From: Flavobacterium geliluteum
GTDB taxonomy: Bacteria > Bacteroidota > Bacteroidia > Flavobacteriales > Flavobacteriaceae
Length of the DNA stretch: 64,000 nt
Assembly (NCBI RefSeq): GCF_017948595.1
Contig: NZ_JAGFBV010000002.1
Coordinates: 186,001-250,000, forward strand
Reading direction: 5' to 3'
Position 1 is the first letter of the stretch, and each line of letters opens with the position of its first letter. The notes beneath the pieces were generated by a model, which saw only the letters and a list, made by a program, of their open reading frames with translations, did not search any database and was not told the origin of the DNA. This document shows positions 28,801-36,604 of this stretch, one piece after another. The position numbers and the translations under genes were made by a program.

Positions 28801-30215
28801 TTGGCTTTGATAACTGCATTATCAATGAAACCTCCTCCATCGGTTCCCACGCCGATAAGGTTGCCAGCAGACGTACTCACTACTTGCGAAGTCACTGCCG
28901 TGCCTGCTTCATTGGTATAGGTGATCGCTCCAGTGCTCGTATTTTGAGCTTGGGTCGTTAATGTTTCATTGGCTTTAATAACTGCATTATCAATAAAACC
29001 TCCTCCATCGGTTCCAACTCCGATAAGGTTGCCAGCAGACGCACTCACAACTTGCGAAGTCACTGCCGTGCCTGCTTCATTGGTATACGTGATCGCTCCA
29101 GTACTCGTGTTTTGTGCCTGAGTTGTTAGTGTTTCATTGGCTTTAATAACTGCATTATCGATAAATCCTCCTCCATCGGTACCCACGCCGATAAGGTTAC
29201 CAGCAGAGGCGCTCACTACTTGCGAGGTTACTGCCGTTCCTGCTTCATTGGTATACGTGATCGCTCCTGTGCTAGTGTTTTGTGCCTGAGTTGTTAGTGT
29301 TTCATTGGCTTTGATAACTGCATTATCAATGAAACCTCCTCCATCGGTTCCCACGCCGATAAGGTTGCCAGCAGACGTACTCACTACTTGCGAAGTCACT
29401 GCCGTTCCTGCTTCATTGGTGTACGTGATCGCTCCTGTGCTCGTGTTTTGTGCCTGAGTCGTTAGTGTTTCATTGGCTTTGATAACTGCATTATCAATAA
29501 ATCCACCTCCATCGGTTCCAACACCAATAAGGTTACCAGCAGAGGCGCTCACTACTTGCGAGGTTACTGCCGTGCCTGCTTCATTGGTATAGGTAATGGC
29601 TCCTGTACTCGTATTTTGAGCTTGGGTCGTTAGTGTTTCATTGGCTTTGATAACTGCATTATCGATAAATCCTCCTCCATCGGTTCCAACACCAATAAGG
29701 TTACCAGCAGAGGCGCTCACTACTTGCGAGGTTACTGCCGTGCCTGCTTCATTGGTATAGGTAATGGCTCCTGTACTCGTATTTTGAGCTTGGGTCGTTA
29801 GTGTTTCATTGGCTTTGATAATTGTTCTAATATCAACAATTTGTGTAGTCCCCGATCCGTCTACATAAGTAAATTCTTGAGTAGAGGGATTATAAATAAC
29901 TGTATTAGGAATCGAAGCAATTTCACTTGAAACAACAATTCTGTTCCATTTATTATTGTACCAATAGTAATAACCTGGTGTTATATCTGAAATAATCTCT
30001 GTATTAAAAACTAATAAGCTATTTATATTACCGTTTAGAATTGTTGTTACATCTGTTGAACCAGTTAACTTTATTCTCGGAATTAATACACCTTTATCAT
30101 TAGAAACAACTTCTAATTGAGAAGAAGTATTTGGCATAGAAGTTCCGATACCAACCTGAGAATAAGCTGCAAAACTACCTGAAAATAAAATTAAAAAAAG
30201 TAATTTATTCTTCAT
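25812..30215 (-). CDS. Surface protein with 18 near-identical 56-aa repeats and C-terminal coiled coil
   Basis: The 1467-aa protein has a signal peptide (1-19), then a module GVLIPRIKLTGSTDV seen in related surface proteins. From about residue 134 there are 18 tandem units of exactly 56 aa (KANETLTTQAQNTSTGAITY... ending GGGFIDNAVI). More diverged repeats follow (ETLTSLVYDGANQSLIYKDE, ETLTKLEVNTTAGTLDYTDE). The C-terminal 150 residues include NNHLPGITSIKEL and a long Glu/Lys coiled coil, like the tail-fibre chaperone-like ends of many Bacteroidota surface proteins. The repeats look like a fibrous stalk. Probably an adhesin; no sorting domain is visible. It lies between two PorP/OmpA pairs. 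Confidence 0.82.
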   Translation of the reverse strand: MKNKLLFLILFSGSFAAYSQVGIGTSMPNTSSQLEVVSNDKGVLIPRIKLTGSTDVTTILNGNINSLLVFNTEIISDITPGYYYWYNNKWNRIVVSSEIASIPNTVIYNPSTQEFTYVDGSGTTQIVDIRTIIKANETLTTQAQNTSTGAITYTNEAGTAVTSQVVSASAGNLIGVGTDGGGFIDNAVIKANETLTTQAQNTSTGAITYTNEAGTAVTSQVVSASAGNLIGVGTDGGGFIDNAVIKANETLTTQAQNTSTGAITYTNEAGTAVTSQVVSTSAGNLIGVGTDGGGFIDNAVIKANETLTTQAQNTSTGAITYTNEAGTAVTSQVVSASAGNLIGVGTDGGGFIDNAVIKANETLTTQAQNTSTGAITYTNEAGTAVTSQVVSASAGNLIGVGTDGGGFIDNAVIKANETLTTQAQNTSTGAITYTNEAGTAVTSQVVSTSAGNLIGVGTDGGGFIDNAVIKANETLTTQAQNTSTGAITYTNEAGTAVTSQVVSASAGNLIGVGTDGGGFIDNAVIKANETLTTQAQNTITGAITYTNEAGTAVTSQVVSTSAGNLIGVGTDGGGFIDNAVIKANETLTTQAQNTSTGAITYTNEAGTAVTSQVVSATAGNLIGVGTDGGGFIDNAVIKANETLTTQAQNTSTGAITYTNEAGTAVTSQVVSASAGNLIGVGTDGGGFIDNAVIKANETLTTQAQNTITGAITYTNEAGTAVTSQVVSTSAGNLIGVGTDGGGFIDNAVIKANETLTTQAQNTSTGAITYTNEAGTAVTSQVVSASAGNLIGVGTDGGGFIDNAVIKANETLTTQAQNTITGAITYTNEAGTAVTSQVVSTSAGNLIGVGTDGGGFIDNAVIKANETLTTQAQNTSTGAITYTNEAGTTVTSQVVSASAGNLIGVGTDGGGFIDNAVIKANETLTTQVQNTSTGAITYTNEAGTGVTSQVVSASAGNLIGVGTDGGGFIDNAVIKANETLTTQAQNTSTGAITYTNEEVTAVTSQVVSTSAGNLIGVGTDGGGFIDNAVIKANETLTTQAQNTSTGAITYTNEAGTAVTSQVVSASAGNLIGVGTDGGGFIDNAVIKANETLTTQAQNTSTGAITYTNEAGTAVTSQVVSTSAGNLIGVGTDGGGFIDNAVIKANETLTTIVPVVTAGNTIANYTNEAGGVPVDIKETVTSLRDVVTQSTDPLGQVFDLHTLTYTDETNTPNPIDLEILVKGVETLTSLVYDGANQSLIYKDEKGISSEFKMIDLIGDAETLTKLEVNTTAGTLDYTDEDTQLHQLNLGVLVKEPWFSTTTNIGATLNTEDIYTNGWVGIGYTSPSAAINEKLRVNGAITTVNSYYADYVFEDYFNGFSNIKKDYKFKPLSETEKFIKENNHLPGITSIKELVKTKEGYSFNISELSVQLLEKTEELYLHIIEQNKINEIQSKKIEEKNKEIKELKEASNSLNQRLEKLEKLIVEQKK
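26793..29816 (-). repeat. 18 x 168-bp in-frame tandem repeat array
   Basis: There are exactly 3,024 bp of 168-bp units (56 codons each) inside the 1467-aa gene. Units differ at a few positions: Ser/Thr in VVS(A/T)SAG, Ser/Ile in NT(S/I)TG, and synonymous sites. A block of about 330 bp at 27991-28319 recurs without visible difference 504 bp (three units) later, showing recent multi-unit duplication. Confidence 0.95.
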
Positions 30216-30575
30216 AAGATTGAATTATTAGAGTTATAACAATTTATTATAATGAAAATCTAAAAATGAAATAAAAAAAATCGAATGCTTTTTCTATTAA
30301 GTATCCTCAAAAAATCATACGCTACAAAATATTTAATGGCAGAAAAAAATTAAGGTTTGAAAAAACTTTATTTATATCTACAAAATGGGCAAAAAAAACT
30401 ACTTAATAACAAGTAATTTCGTAGATGATATTTTCAATAGAAAAATTCAATAACAAAAAAGATGTGTTCTAAAAATTATTATTTTAAAACAACTAATAAG
30501 AAAAAAGACAAGCATCTCATCTCCATTGAGACACTTGCCTTTTTACAAAAATCATGGTTTGATTTTATAGAATAC
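30216..30575. other. 360-bp intergenic region with an imperfect inverted repeat
   Basis: No convincing gene. ATCTACAAAAT (30376-30386) and ATTTCGTAGAT (30416-30426) form a 10-of-11 inverted repeat upstream of the repeat-protein gene, a possible operator. The terminator of the upstream gene is at 30506-30545. Confidence 0.5.
30506..30545 (-). terminator. Terminator after the propeller/Calx-beta gene
   Basis: A 14-bp imperfect stem (GACAAGCATCTCA pairing with TGAGACACTTGCC, G-U and two mismatches) has a 7-nt loop, flanked by A-run and T-run on the two sides, so it may work in both directions. It ends about 30 bp beyond the stop at 30576. Confidence 0.7.
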
Positions 30576-33017
30576 TTATTTATTGAACAATACTGTCGCC
30601 ATCGCTTTGTCTTGTTTTTGAGAAATGTTAATAATACCTGCTGTTGATAAACTATCAACCCCTGTTAGTTTTAAGGCAATGTTCTTGTCGCCTTTTTGTT
30701 CTACGTCTGGAATAACAAGTACCTGAATATCGGCTTCCATATTGTCACAGTTTCCGGCAATAACTAGATCGTGGCTATTTAAAATCACAAAATCTTTATT
30801 TAGTACTGCTGTAGTATTGGTTGCATCAACATCAAATTTAACTCGAATGTCCGAGCCAGAGCAATTCACTAGCTGCTTACCGTCACTTACTTTAGTAAAA
30901 AATACTTTGAACATGGCTACTGGCAAAACACTAGACTCGTTTCTATTAGATAATTTTGAAATTTGTAATTCAGCAGCCTGATCTTTTATTTTTTGGATAT
31001 GAGAAATCGTTCTAGCACCTCCTAGGAATTCTACCATCGACTCTACACTATTTGATTCTACTCCTGTCAAAACTAGTTGAACAGATTCGACATCTTCAAA
31101 TAAATTATCATCTTTAGTTTTTACTGATAATTTTGCAGAAGATTGATCTACAGGTATTTTTAATACAGTTTTAGTATCTCCAAAAAAGTCCTGACCTTCA
31201 GTTGCCGATCCATTTCCAAACATATAATTAAGCTGTAAAGCTTTTGAAGTTTTGTTCACCAAAGGCTTTCCATCTTGACTAAATAAACCCAATTCATAAC
31301 TTAAAGATCCTTTCTCCTCTGCATCCGAACCTCCTACAAAACGAACTACGGCTGCTTGATTGATGATATTTATTTTAGCTTCTTCTTTGGCTATGTAGGT
31401 ATATTCTGGTGAAGATAATTTCACATTAAAATACTCCGAATCCTCAAAATAAGAATCGCTTTTAATTGGAATCTCAATCGTCTTTTCAATCAAAGAGCCA
31501 GTTGCAAAATCAGATGGTAGAAACGATAAAACTCCTTCCGATGGCAAATAATCTTCTCCTGAAGCGGTTCCGTCTGAAAGACATTTATAACTTATCTTAA
31601 CAGGCATTCTCACTCCGTCTTTACGTAGGAAACCAGACAATATTACTCGTACACTTGCTGTCATAATACCATTTAATGGCTCCGACACAGAAATATCATT
31701 AATCGTTGCTCCTTGACTTATTTTGGTTATTCTACCTCCAATATTTGTACCTGTTCCTAAAGCAATCATCTCTCCTGTTGGCAAGATGATTAAGGAAGCA
31801 TAATGTCCTTCTTTACTACCTTTTACATAATTTTTATCAAATACAAGATTTCCTTTAGTATCAAATTTTACAATACTAAAATCTTTTGCTGTTGTCGCAT
31901 AAATATCGTTATCCTCAGACACATACAATTCTTTTAAGGCATGAGCTATTTTTTTTTCAAAAATAAGTTTACCATTTTGTTTAGTTTTTATCACTACACC
32001 TTGCCCTTCTTTCCCTCCAATAGCAACAATATTGGTGTCTTCACCTCTTTTTATTGATGTTAATGGTGTGTCTGTTTCCTGATTGAAAACCATAGTACCA
32101 TCGAATCGCAATCCTAACATACGCCCTCGATCAAATTCTTCTGCCGATGCATATATGTAGCCAGAAGGATCTACCTCTAGAGCAGTAAAAATACCATCTA
32201 CATTACTATAGGTTTTGTCAAAAATAACTTGACCATCCATCCGAATACGTGTTATTCTTGGAGAATTCCCTGAACCGTATCCACCACCACCGATAGCTAA
32301 CAAACTCTCATCTTCTAAGAGTTTAAACTCTTTATAAACTCCTCCGGCAATAGGCGAAATCTGATGAAAAATTTCAACTCCTGAGGTATCTAATTTTAGT
32401 AAAACACCTGATCCATTGCTATTATCTACTGAGCTCCCCATCGAAAGAATATTATTGTTCTCATCTATGATTAGACCGTGAAGTACTGTACTATTGTCAA
32501 AAAATTTATCGAAGATAATTTTTCCTTCCAAAGTAAATTTTACAATTCGCCCCTGTTGCAAAATGCCTCCGGACACCCCAACTGCTATAAAGTTACCTTC
32601 TAAATCTTCTTTGACTGTGGTGAAATAACCTCCATCATTTTCTCCAAAAACTTTATCAAAAACAGGTGTTCCTTTAGAATCAAAAAGAGAAATTCTTCCG
32701 GCACCTACATTTAATGTTCCTCCACCAACTGCCAAAAAGGAACCCTTTTTAGTAACAACAATATCACGATAGGAATCTATTCCACGATTTACTATGGTTC
32801 GTTCAAAGAGCACTTTTCCGTCTTCCGATAATTTAGTTATATACGCTTTTGAGCTACCTCCACCTGCAATGATCAGATCACCTGATTCTAGAGGAACTAC
32901 TTTATTTACGGTACTATTTCCTTCGCTTAAATTCTTATTAAAAACTACGGGCATCTCCTGAGCATAAGTGGCAAAGCAGCCAATCATAATCAATAATTGT
33001 GTAAATTTTTTTATCAT
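30576..33017 (-). CDS. Secreted protein: beta-propeller-like repeats plus Calx-beta-like domains
   Basis: The 813-aa protein has a signal peptide (1-19). Residues about 25-440 carry about nine repeats of the type ITKLSEDGKVLFERTI / IVKFDTKGNLVFDKNY, spaced about 45 aa and probably forming a propeller. The rest holds three Calx-beta-like beta-sandwiches (for example GTASGEDYLPSEGVLSF and GSATEGQDFFGDTKTVLKIP). No CHU_C tail was seen. It lies 26 bp downstream of the OmpA-PD40 gene, so it belongs to the operon with PorP/SprF and the giant adhesin. A surface or cell-contact role is inferred from that context. Confidence 0.75.
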   Translation of the reverse strand: MIKKFTQLLIMIGCFATYAQEMPVVFNKNLSEGNSTVNKVVPLESGDLIIAGGGSSKAYITKLSEDGKVLFERTIVNRGIDSYRDIVVTKKGSFLAVGGGTLNVGAGRISLFDSKGTPVFDKVFGENDGGYFTTVKEDLEGNFIAVGVSGGILQQGRIVKFTLEGKIIFDKFFDNSTVLHGLIIDENNNILSMGSSVDNSNGSGVLLKLDTSGVEIFHQISPIAGGVYKEFKLLEDESLLAIGGGGYGSGNSPRITRIRMDGQVIFDKTYSNVDGIFTALEVDPSGYIYASAEEFDRGRMLGLRFDGTMVFNQETDTPLTSIKRGEDTNIVAIGGKEGQGVVIKTKQNGKLIFEKKIAHALKELYVSEDNDIYATTAKDFSIVKFDTKGNLVFDKNYVKGSKEGHYASLIILPTGEMIALGTGTNIGGRITKISQGATINDISVSEPLNGIMTASVRVILSGFLRKDGVRMPVKISYKCLSDGTASGEDYLPSEGVLSFLPSDFATGSLIEKTIEIPIKSDSYFEDSEYFNVKLSSPEYTYIAKEEAKINIINQAAVVRFVGGSDAEEKGSLSYELGLFSQDGKPLVNKTSKALQLNYMFGNGSATEGQDFFGDTKTVLKIPVDQSSAKLSVKTKDDNLFEDVESVQLVLTGVESNSVESMVEFLGGARTISHIQKIKDQAAELQISKLSNRNESSVLPVAMFKVFFTKVSDGKQLVNCSGSDIRVKFDVDATNTTAVLNKDFVILNSHDLVIAGNCDNMEADIQVLVIPDVEQKGDKNIALKLTGVDSLSTAGIINISQKQDKAMATVLFNK

Positions 33018-33043
33018 GTTAAAGGATTTATTTGTTTAATTTA

Positions 33044-34846
33044 TTATTTTAAAGTAATAACAGTTCTCCTGTTCTCTCTTGAAATTTGTTCAATTTCATT
33101 TTCTGACATTCCGGGTTGAATGCGTCTCAAAGGATTATTATCCCCATTGTATCGAAGAATGAATGATTCACTAGGAATCCCTTTTGCCATCAAGTAATTT
33201 CGAACAACTTCTGCTCTTCTTTTGGATAACTCCAGATTATATAATTCTGTTCCTACTGTATCTGTATTACCACTGAGGTCAATTACTGCTTTTTTATTTA
33301 AAGTCCACAATTGATAAATATTATCCAAAATAAATAATTCCTCTGTCTTCAAAGTTGCCTTATTAAAATCAAAATGTACTAATTTGTATATTTCTTCATC
33401 TGGAAGAGCAACCAGTTCTTCAACAACTTTCGATCCTACACCAGAACCACCAATAGGTCCAGCTTTAACAGTTTTATTAAAGGCATCCATAATTGAAAGC
33501 ATCGGATCAGGAGATTCGACTATATAAACACATTTGTTTGTCAGATTATCCTCTTCGCTGTTTTTTCGATCAGAAGAAAAATAATATTTCTTATTGATTA
33601 CATCATAAACAGGGTTCGAATCATCAAAATGAGTATTGATTGGGTATGGAAAATGAAATATTGTTGCATCTGCTTCTTTTAAGTTCGTAACAAAAATATC
33701 CTGACCTCCATATCCTTTGTGACCATTAGATGAAAAATGCAAGCTGTTTCCTTCTACATAAGGAAATAATTCATCTCCATTAGTATTGATTTTTGGCCCT
33801 AAGTTTACTGGCTTACCAAAATTCTTCCGCTTTTTATCATAATCTACATAATAAATATCCACTCCTCCATATCCTCCCGGCATATCCGAGGCAAAATATA
33901 AACGGCTTCCATCTTCTGAAATACTTGGATGCAAAAAAGAATATTTATTAGATTTTGGACAGAAATTTTTTGAAATTATTACCGGTCGAGACCATTTGTC
34001 ACTCCCTTCTTTTCTGTTTTCTACATACAATTGCAAATTGTTAATCTCTCCAAAAGGCTTATCGCCTATCTTAGAGGAGCGCAATTTGTTTAGCGTAAAA
34101 ATAACTGAGTTACCATTGTTATAAAAAGAAACTGGCCCAGCCTGAAAAATAGTTCTTAATTCTGAGAAAGGAACGATTTCTCCAGTGCTTGTAAATCGAT
34201 ACAACTTTGAATTAGTACTTAACGATTTTAATCTGAATTTGTCTACCTCATTTGCCAGAAAAACAATTCCGCCTTGGTAAGGAGCTACTCCATACACGTA
34301 ACTACCATCGACTATAGATCCAAATTCGAATTTACTAACTATCAATCCTGTATTTCTAGCCTGATCGCCATAATACTGATAGTATTCTAATAAAGATTTC
34401 TCTAAATTATTAAAACGTACATTTCCTCGCATATTCTTATGATAATATTTTACCACTTCAACACCTCTGGAAATTGATCCGTTTCGTTTTAATAAATCCA
34501 GATATAGACACACATCATTTGGTGTGAATCCACGATTATGCTCATTATGCAAACTATTGTATAATTCTAAACTCTTGGCATACTCATTAATATCATTGTA
34601 TACCCTTGCCAGTAAAAGGGCTGACTCTCCTACTTCATATTTTGAAGAAGATTCACTGACTATCGAATAATTAAGTATTTTTATTGCACGTTCATAATTT
34701 TTTAGTTCGAAAGCTCTCAGAGCCCTTTTATAGGAAGATCCTAATTTTCCTGGCGGCACTTTTTTGAAATCCGCTTTTAAATCAGACGAAAAAGTCAATT
34801 GTGTAAAAGCGAGTAAGGCTAAAAATAATATATTTTTTCTTTTCAT
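33044..34846 (-). CDS. OmpA-family protein with PD40 repeats (PorE-like), second copy
   Basis: The 600-aa protein has a signal peptide (1-20), helical TPR-like repeats (about 35-160), PD40-type segments (about 300-440; ISEDGSRLYFASDMPGG, HFSSNGHKGYGGQDI, YYFSSDRKN) and an OmpA domain (about 490-600; VHFDFNKATLK, DLSGNTDTVG, YNLELSKRRAEVV). Unlike the paralogue at 18969-20903 it lacks the carboxypeptidase-regulatory-like domain between the PD40 and OmpA parts. It lies 13 bp downstream of a PorP/SprF gene and should anchor that outer-membrane complex to peptidoglycan. Confidence 0.88.
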   Translation of the reverse strand: MKRKNILFLALLAFTQLTFSSDLKADFKKVPPGKLGSSYKRALRAFELKNYERAIKILNYSIVSESSSKYEVGESALLLARVYNDINEYAKSLELYNSLHNEHNRGFTPNDVCLYLDLLKRNGSISRGVEVVKYYHKNMRGNVRFNNLEKSLLEYYQYYGDQARNTGLIVSKFEFGSIVDGSYVYGVAPYQGGIVFLANEVDKFRLKSLSTNSKLYRFTSTGEIVPFSELRTIFQAGPVSFYNNGNSVIFTLNKLRSSKIGDKPFGEINNLQLYVENRKEGSDKWSRPVIISKNFCPKSNKYSFLHPSISEDGSRLYFASDMPGGYGGVDIYYVDYDKKRKNFGKPVNLGPKINTNGDELFPYVEGNSLHFSSNGHKGYGGQDIFVTNLKEADATIFHFPYPINTHFDDSNPVYDVINKKYYFSSDRKNSEEDNLTNKCVYIVESPDPMLSIMDAFNKTVKAGPIGGSGVGSKVVEELVALPDEEIYKLVHFDFNKATLKTEELFILDNIYQLWTLNKKAVIDLSGNTDTVGTELYNLELSKRRAEVVRNYLMAKGIPSESFILRYNGDNNPLRRIQPGMSENEIEQISRENRRTVITLK

Positions 34847-34859
34847 TTTTATATAGTTT

Positions 34860-35771
34860 TTAAAAGTATGACGGTCTTACAATTTTTTCTCTATTACTAA
34901 ATCGGTAACTTAATGAAAACTCATGTGAGCCTGAATTTATCCTGTTTAATTTTCCTATTTGTCCATAATCATAGGAATAACTAAACTTTAACCCCGGGGT
35001 TAACTGAAATTGTGTTAAAAACAATATTGATTCATCTTGGCGCCAACCAGCTCCTATCCAAAAAAAATCATGTATCAAAAAATTAGCTTGTGCTTCTGCC
35101 TGAATGTCAAAATTTCCTTTCTTTAATAAAACAGACGGCCTAAATTTTAAATCTCCACTAAGATCAAATAAATAACCTGTGTAGAAATACATTACTTTCT
35201 CACTATCCAACTTAAAATCATTATTAGATGACACATCTATTTTTGAAAATGATGGTATCGAGAATCCTGCAAAAAAACGATCTGAAAAATAATTAATACC
35301 AAAACCTATATCGCCTCTTGTAAAATTTCTTGGCTCGTTAAATCGGGGATCATTATCTACATTGTTAAGCAAATTATTATCTTCCTTAAATACCCCAATT
35401 CCCGTTGTAAAACCTAACGCCAGAAAGGAATTGTCTCCTAGTCTAACATTTTGTGACAGTAATACATTTATTTTTGTATCGCTGTCAACACCAATTTCGT
35501 CGCGAGAAACAATAGCGCCTAAACTAGTCTTTCCACCTCCTACTGGAGTATAAAAACTTACTACTCCTGTTTTAGGTGCACCTGGTACTCCAACCCATTG
35601 GTACCGATACATTACATTTACACTAGAATATTCATCCATAGACATAAATGCGGGATTAATTAGAGAACTGTTGTAGATGTATTGTGAATATAAAGGAGAC
35701 TGCTGAGCATTTACACCTACGCTAAATAATCCTATTAAAAACAAAATTTTTGATTTTTTAAGAATTTTCAT
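34860..35771 (-). CDS. PorP/SprF family type IX secretion outer-membrane protein, second copy
   Basis: The 303-aa protein has a signal peptide (1-22), family start QQSPLYSQYIYNSSLINPAF, the MYRYQWVGVPGAPKTGVVSF segment and C-terminal SGSHEFSLSYRFSNRE, as in its paralogue at 20916-21833. It follows the giant type-B CTD adhesin gene by 152 bp, so it is the expected partner for secreting or anchoring that adhesin. Because the adhesin is disrupted in this sequence, this gene may have lost its client or serve other CTD proteins. Confidence 0.92.
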   Translation of the reverse strand: MKILKKSKILFLIGLFSVGVNAQQSPLYSQYIYNSSLINPAFMSMDEYSSVNVMYRYQWVGVPGAPKTGVVSFYTPVGGGKTSLGAIVSRDEIGVDSDTKINVLLSQNVRLGDNSFLALGFTTGIGVFKEDNNLLNNVDNDPRFNEPRNFTRGDIGFGINYFSDRFFAGFSIPSFSKIDVSSNNDFKLDSEKVMYFYTGYLFDLSGDLKFRPSVLLKKGNFDIQAEAQANFLIHDFFWIGAGWRQDESILFLTQFQLTPGLKFSYSYDYGQIGKLNRINSGSHEFSLSYRFSNREKIVRPSYF

Positions 35772-35871
35772 GTTATTTTTTTTATTATGAATAATTTTAT
35801 TTTTTATCTAATTCTCTTATTTAAGTACATGTTTTGAAAGAGAGAATTTGAAAATTTTTGTGTGGAAATGA

Positions 35872-35913
35872 ATTACTGACAGTGTAAGGATTTAAGACCT
35901 TACACCACCAGTA
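35872..35913 (-). other. Stem-loop between giant adhesin and porP/sprF
   Basis: ATTACTGACAGTGTAAGG and CCTTACACCACCAGTAAT form an 18-bp stem with two mismatches and an 8-nt loop, starting 11 bp after the adhesin stop. The minus-strand side lacks a proper T-run, so an attenuator or mRNA-stabilising hairpin is as likely as a terminator. Confidence 0.6.
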
Positions 35914-35923
35914 ATCTATTTTT

Positions 35924-36604
35924 TTATCTTTTTAGAACTAAAAATCCTTTGTATTGATGTTCAACTTGTTTACGAACAATTGTGATGAAATAGAAATAGG
36001 TTCCGTTTTCTAAATCTTTACCTCTAAATTGTCCATCAAAGATTGTAGATTGATTATCATAACCTCTTACTTTGAAAACTTCTACTCCCCAACGATCAAC
36101 AATAGTAACGGTGTTATCTTTATATTTCTCTATATTTCCAATAGCGAAGTAGTCATTTATTCCGTCTCCATTTGCCGAAACAGCATCTGCAACTTCTATC
36201 AAATCATTTTTGACGATAACCTTACCTGGTTCCAAAGTGAATTCATAAGAAGGTAGTTCGTTTTCACGTGTCTCAAAAATTACGTCATTCACGTTACCTT
36301 TTATTTCTATGCTCTCATTGTTCTTTCTTTTGCTTCCAACTTTTACTTCAAACTCAGCTGAATTTTGACCCGCTGGAATGATCACAAATTTGCTCATACT
36401 TAAGTCGCTGTAAGAACTAAATACGTTATCTAGATTTACATAAATATCTTCAGTAGCCGTTATTCCACTAGGCAAACTGGCTGTTAAAATTACAGATTCT
36501 TCATCTAGGTAAGCTGTCCCTGAAGAAATACTTATGATTCTATTGTTTGCATCTTCTCGCTCTAAGTCTATGATAGCTATCGAAGCTTTATTCGCAAAAA
36601 TATC
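35924..36604 (-). CDS. C-terminal fragment of the disrupted adhesin (last repeat and CHU_C domain)
   Basis: It continues in the same frame directly after the TAG. It reads DIFANKASIAIIDLERED, completes a final Calx-beta-like unit (SISSGTAYLDEESVILTASL), then gives the type-B CTD with DAVSANGDGINDYF and WGVEVFKVRGYDN. No ATG exists near its start, so it is expressed only by readthrough or repair of the stop. Confidence 0.75.
   Translation of the reverse strand, partial: DIFANKASIAIIDLEREDANNRIISISSGTAYLDEESVILTASLPSGITATEDIYVNLDNVFSSYSDLSMSKFVIIPAGQNSAEFEVKVGSKRKNNESIEIKGNVNDVIFETRENELPSYEFTLEPGKVIVKNDLIEVADAVSANGDGINDYFAIGNIEKYKDNTVTIVDRWGVEVFKVRGYDNQSTIFDGQFRGKDLENGTYFYFITIVRKQVEHQYKGFLVLKR

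Noticed and set aside
30462..30647. 61-aa plus-strand ORF in the 30.5-kb gap
   Set aside because: It contains the terminator stem-loop and overlaps the propeller gene antisense; no coding signs.
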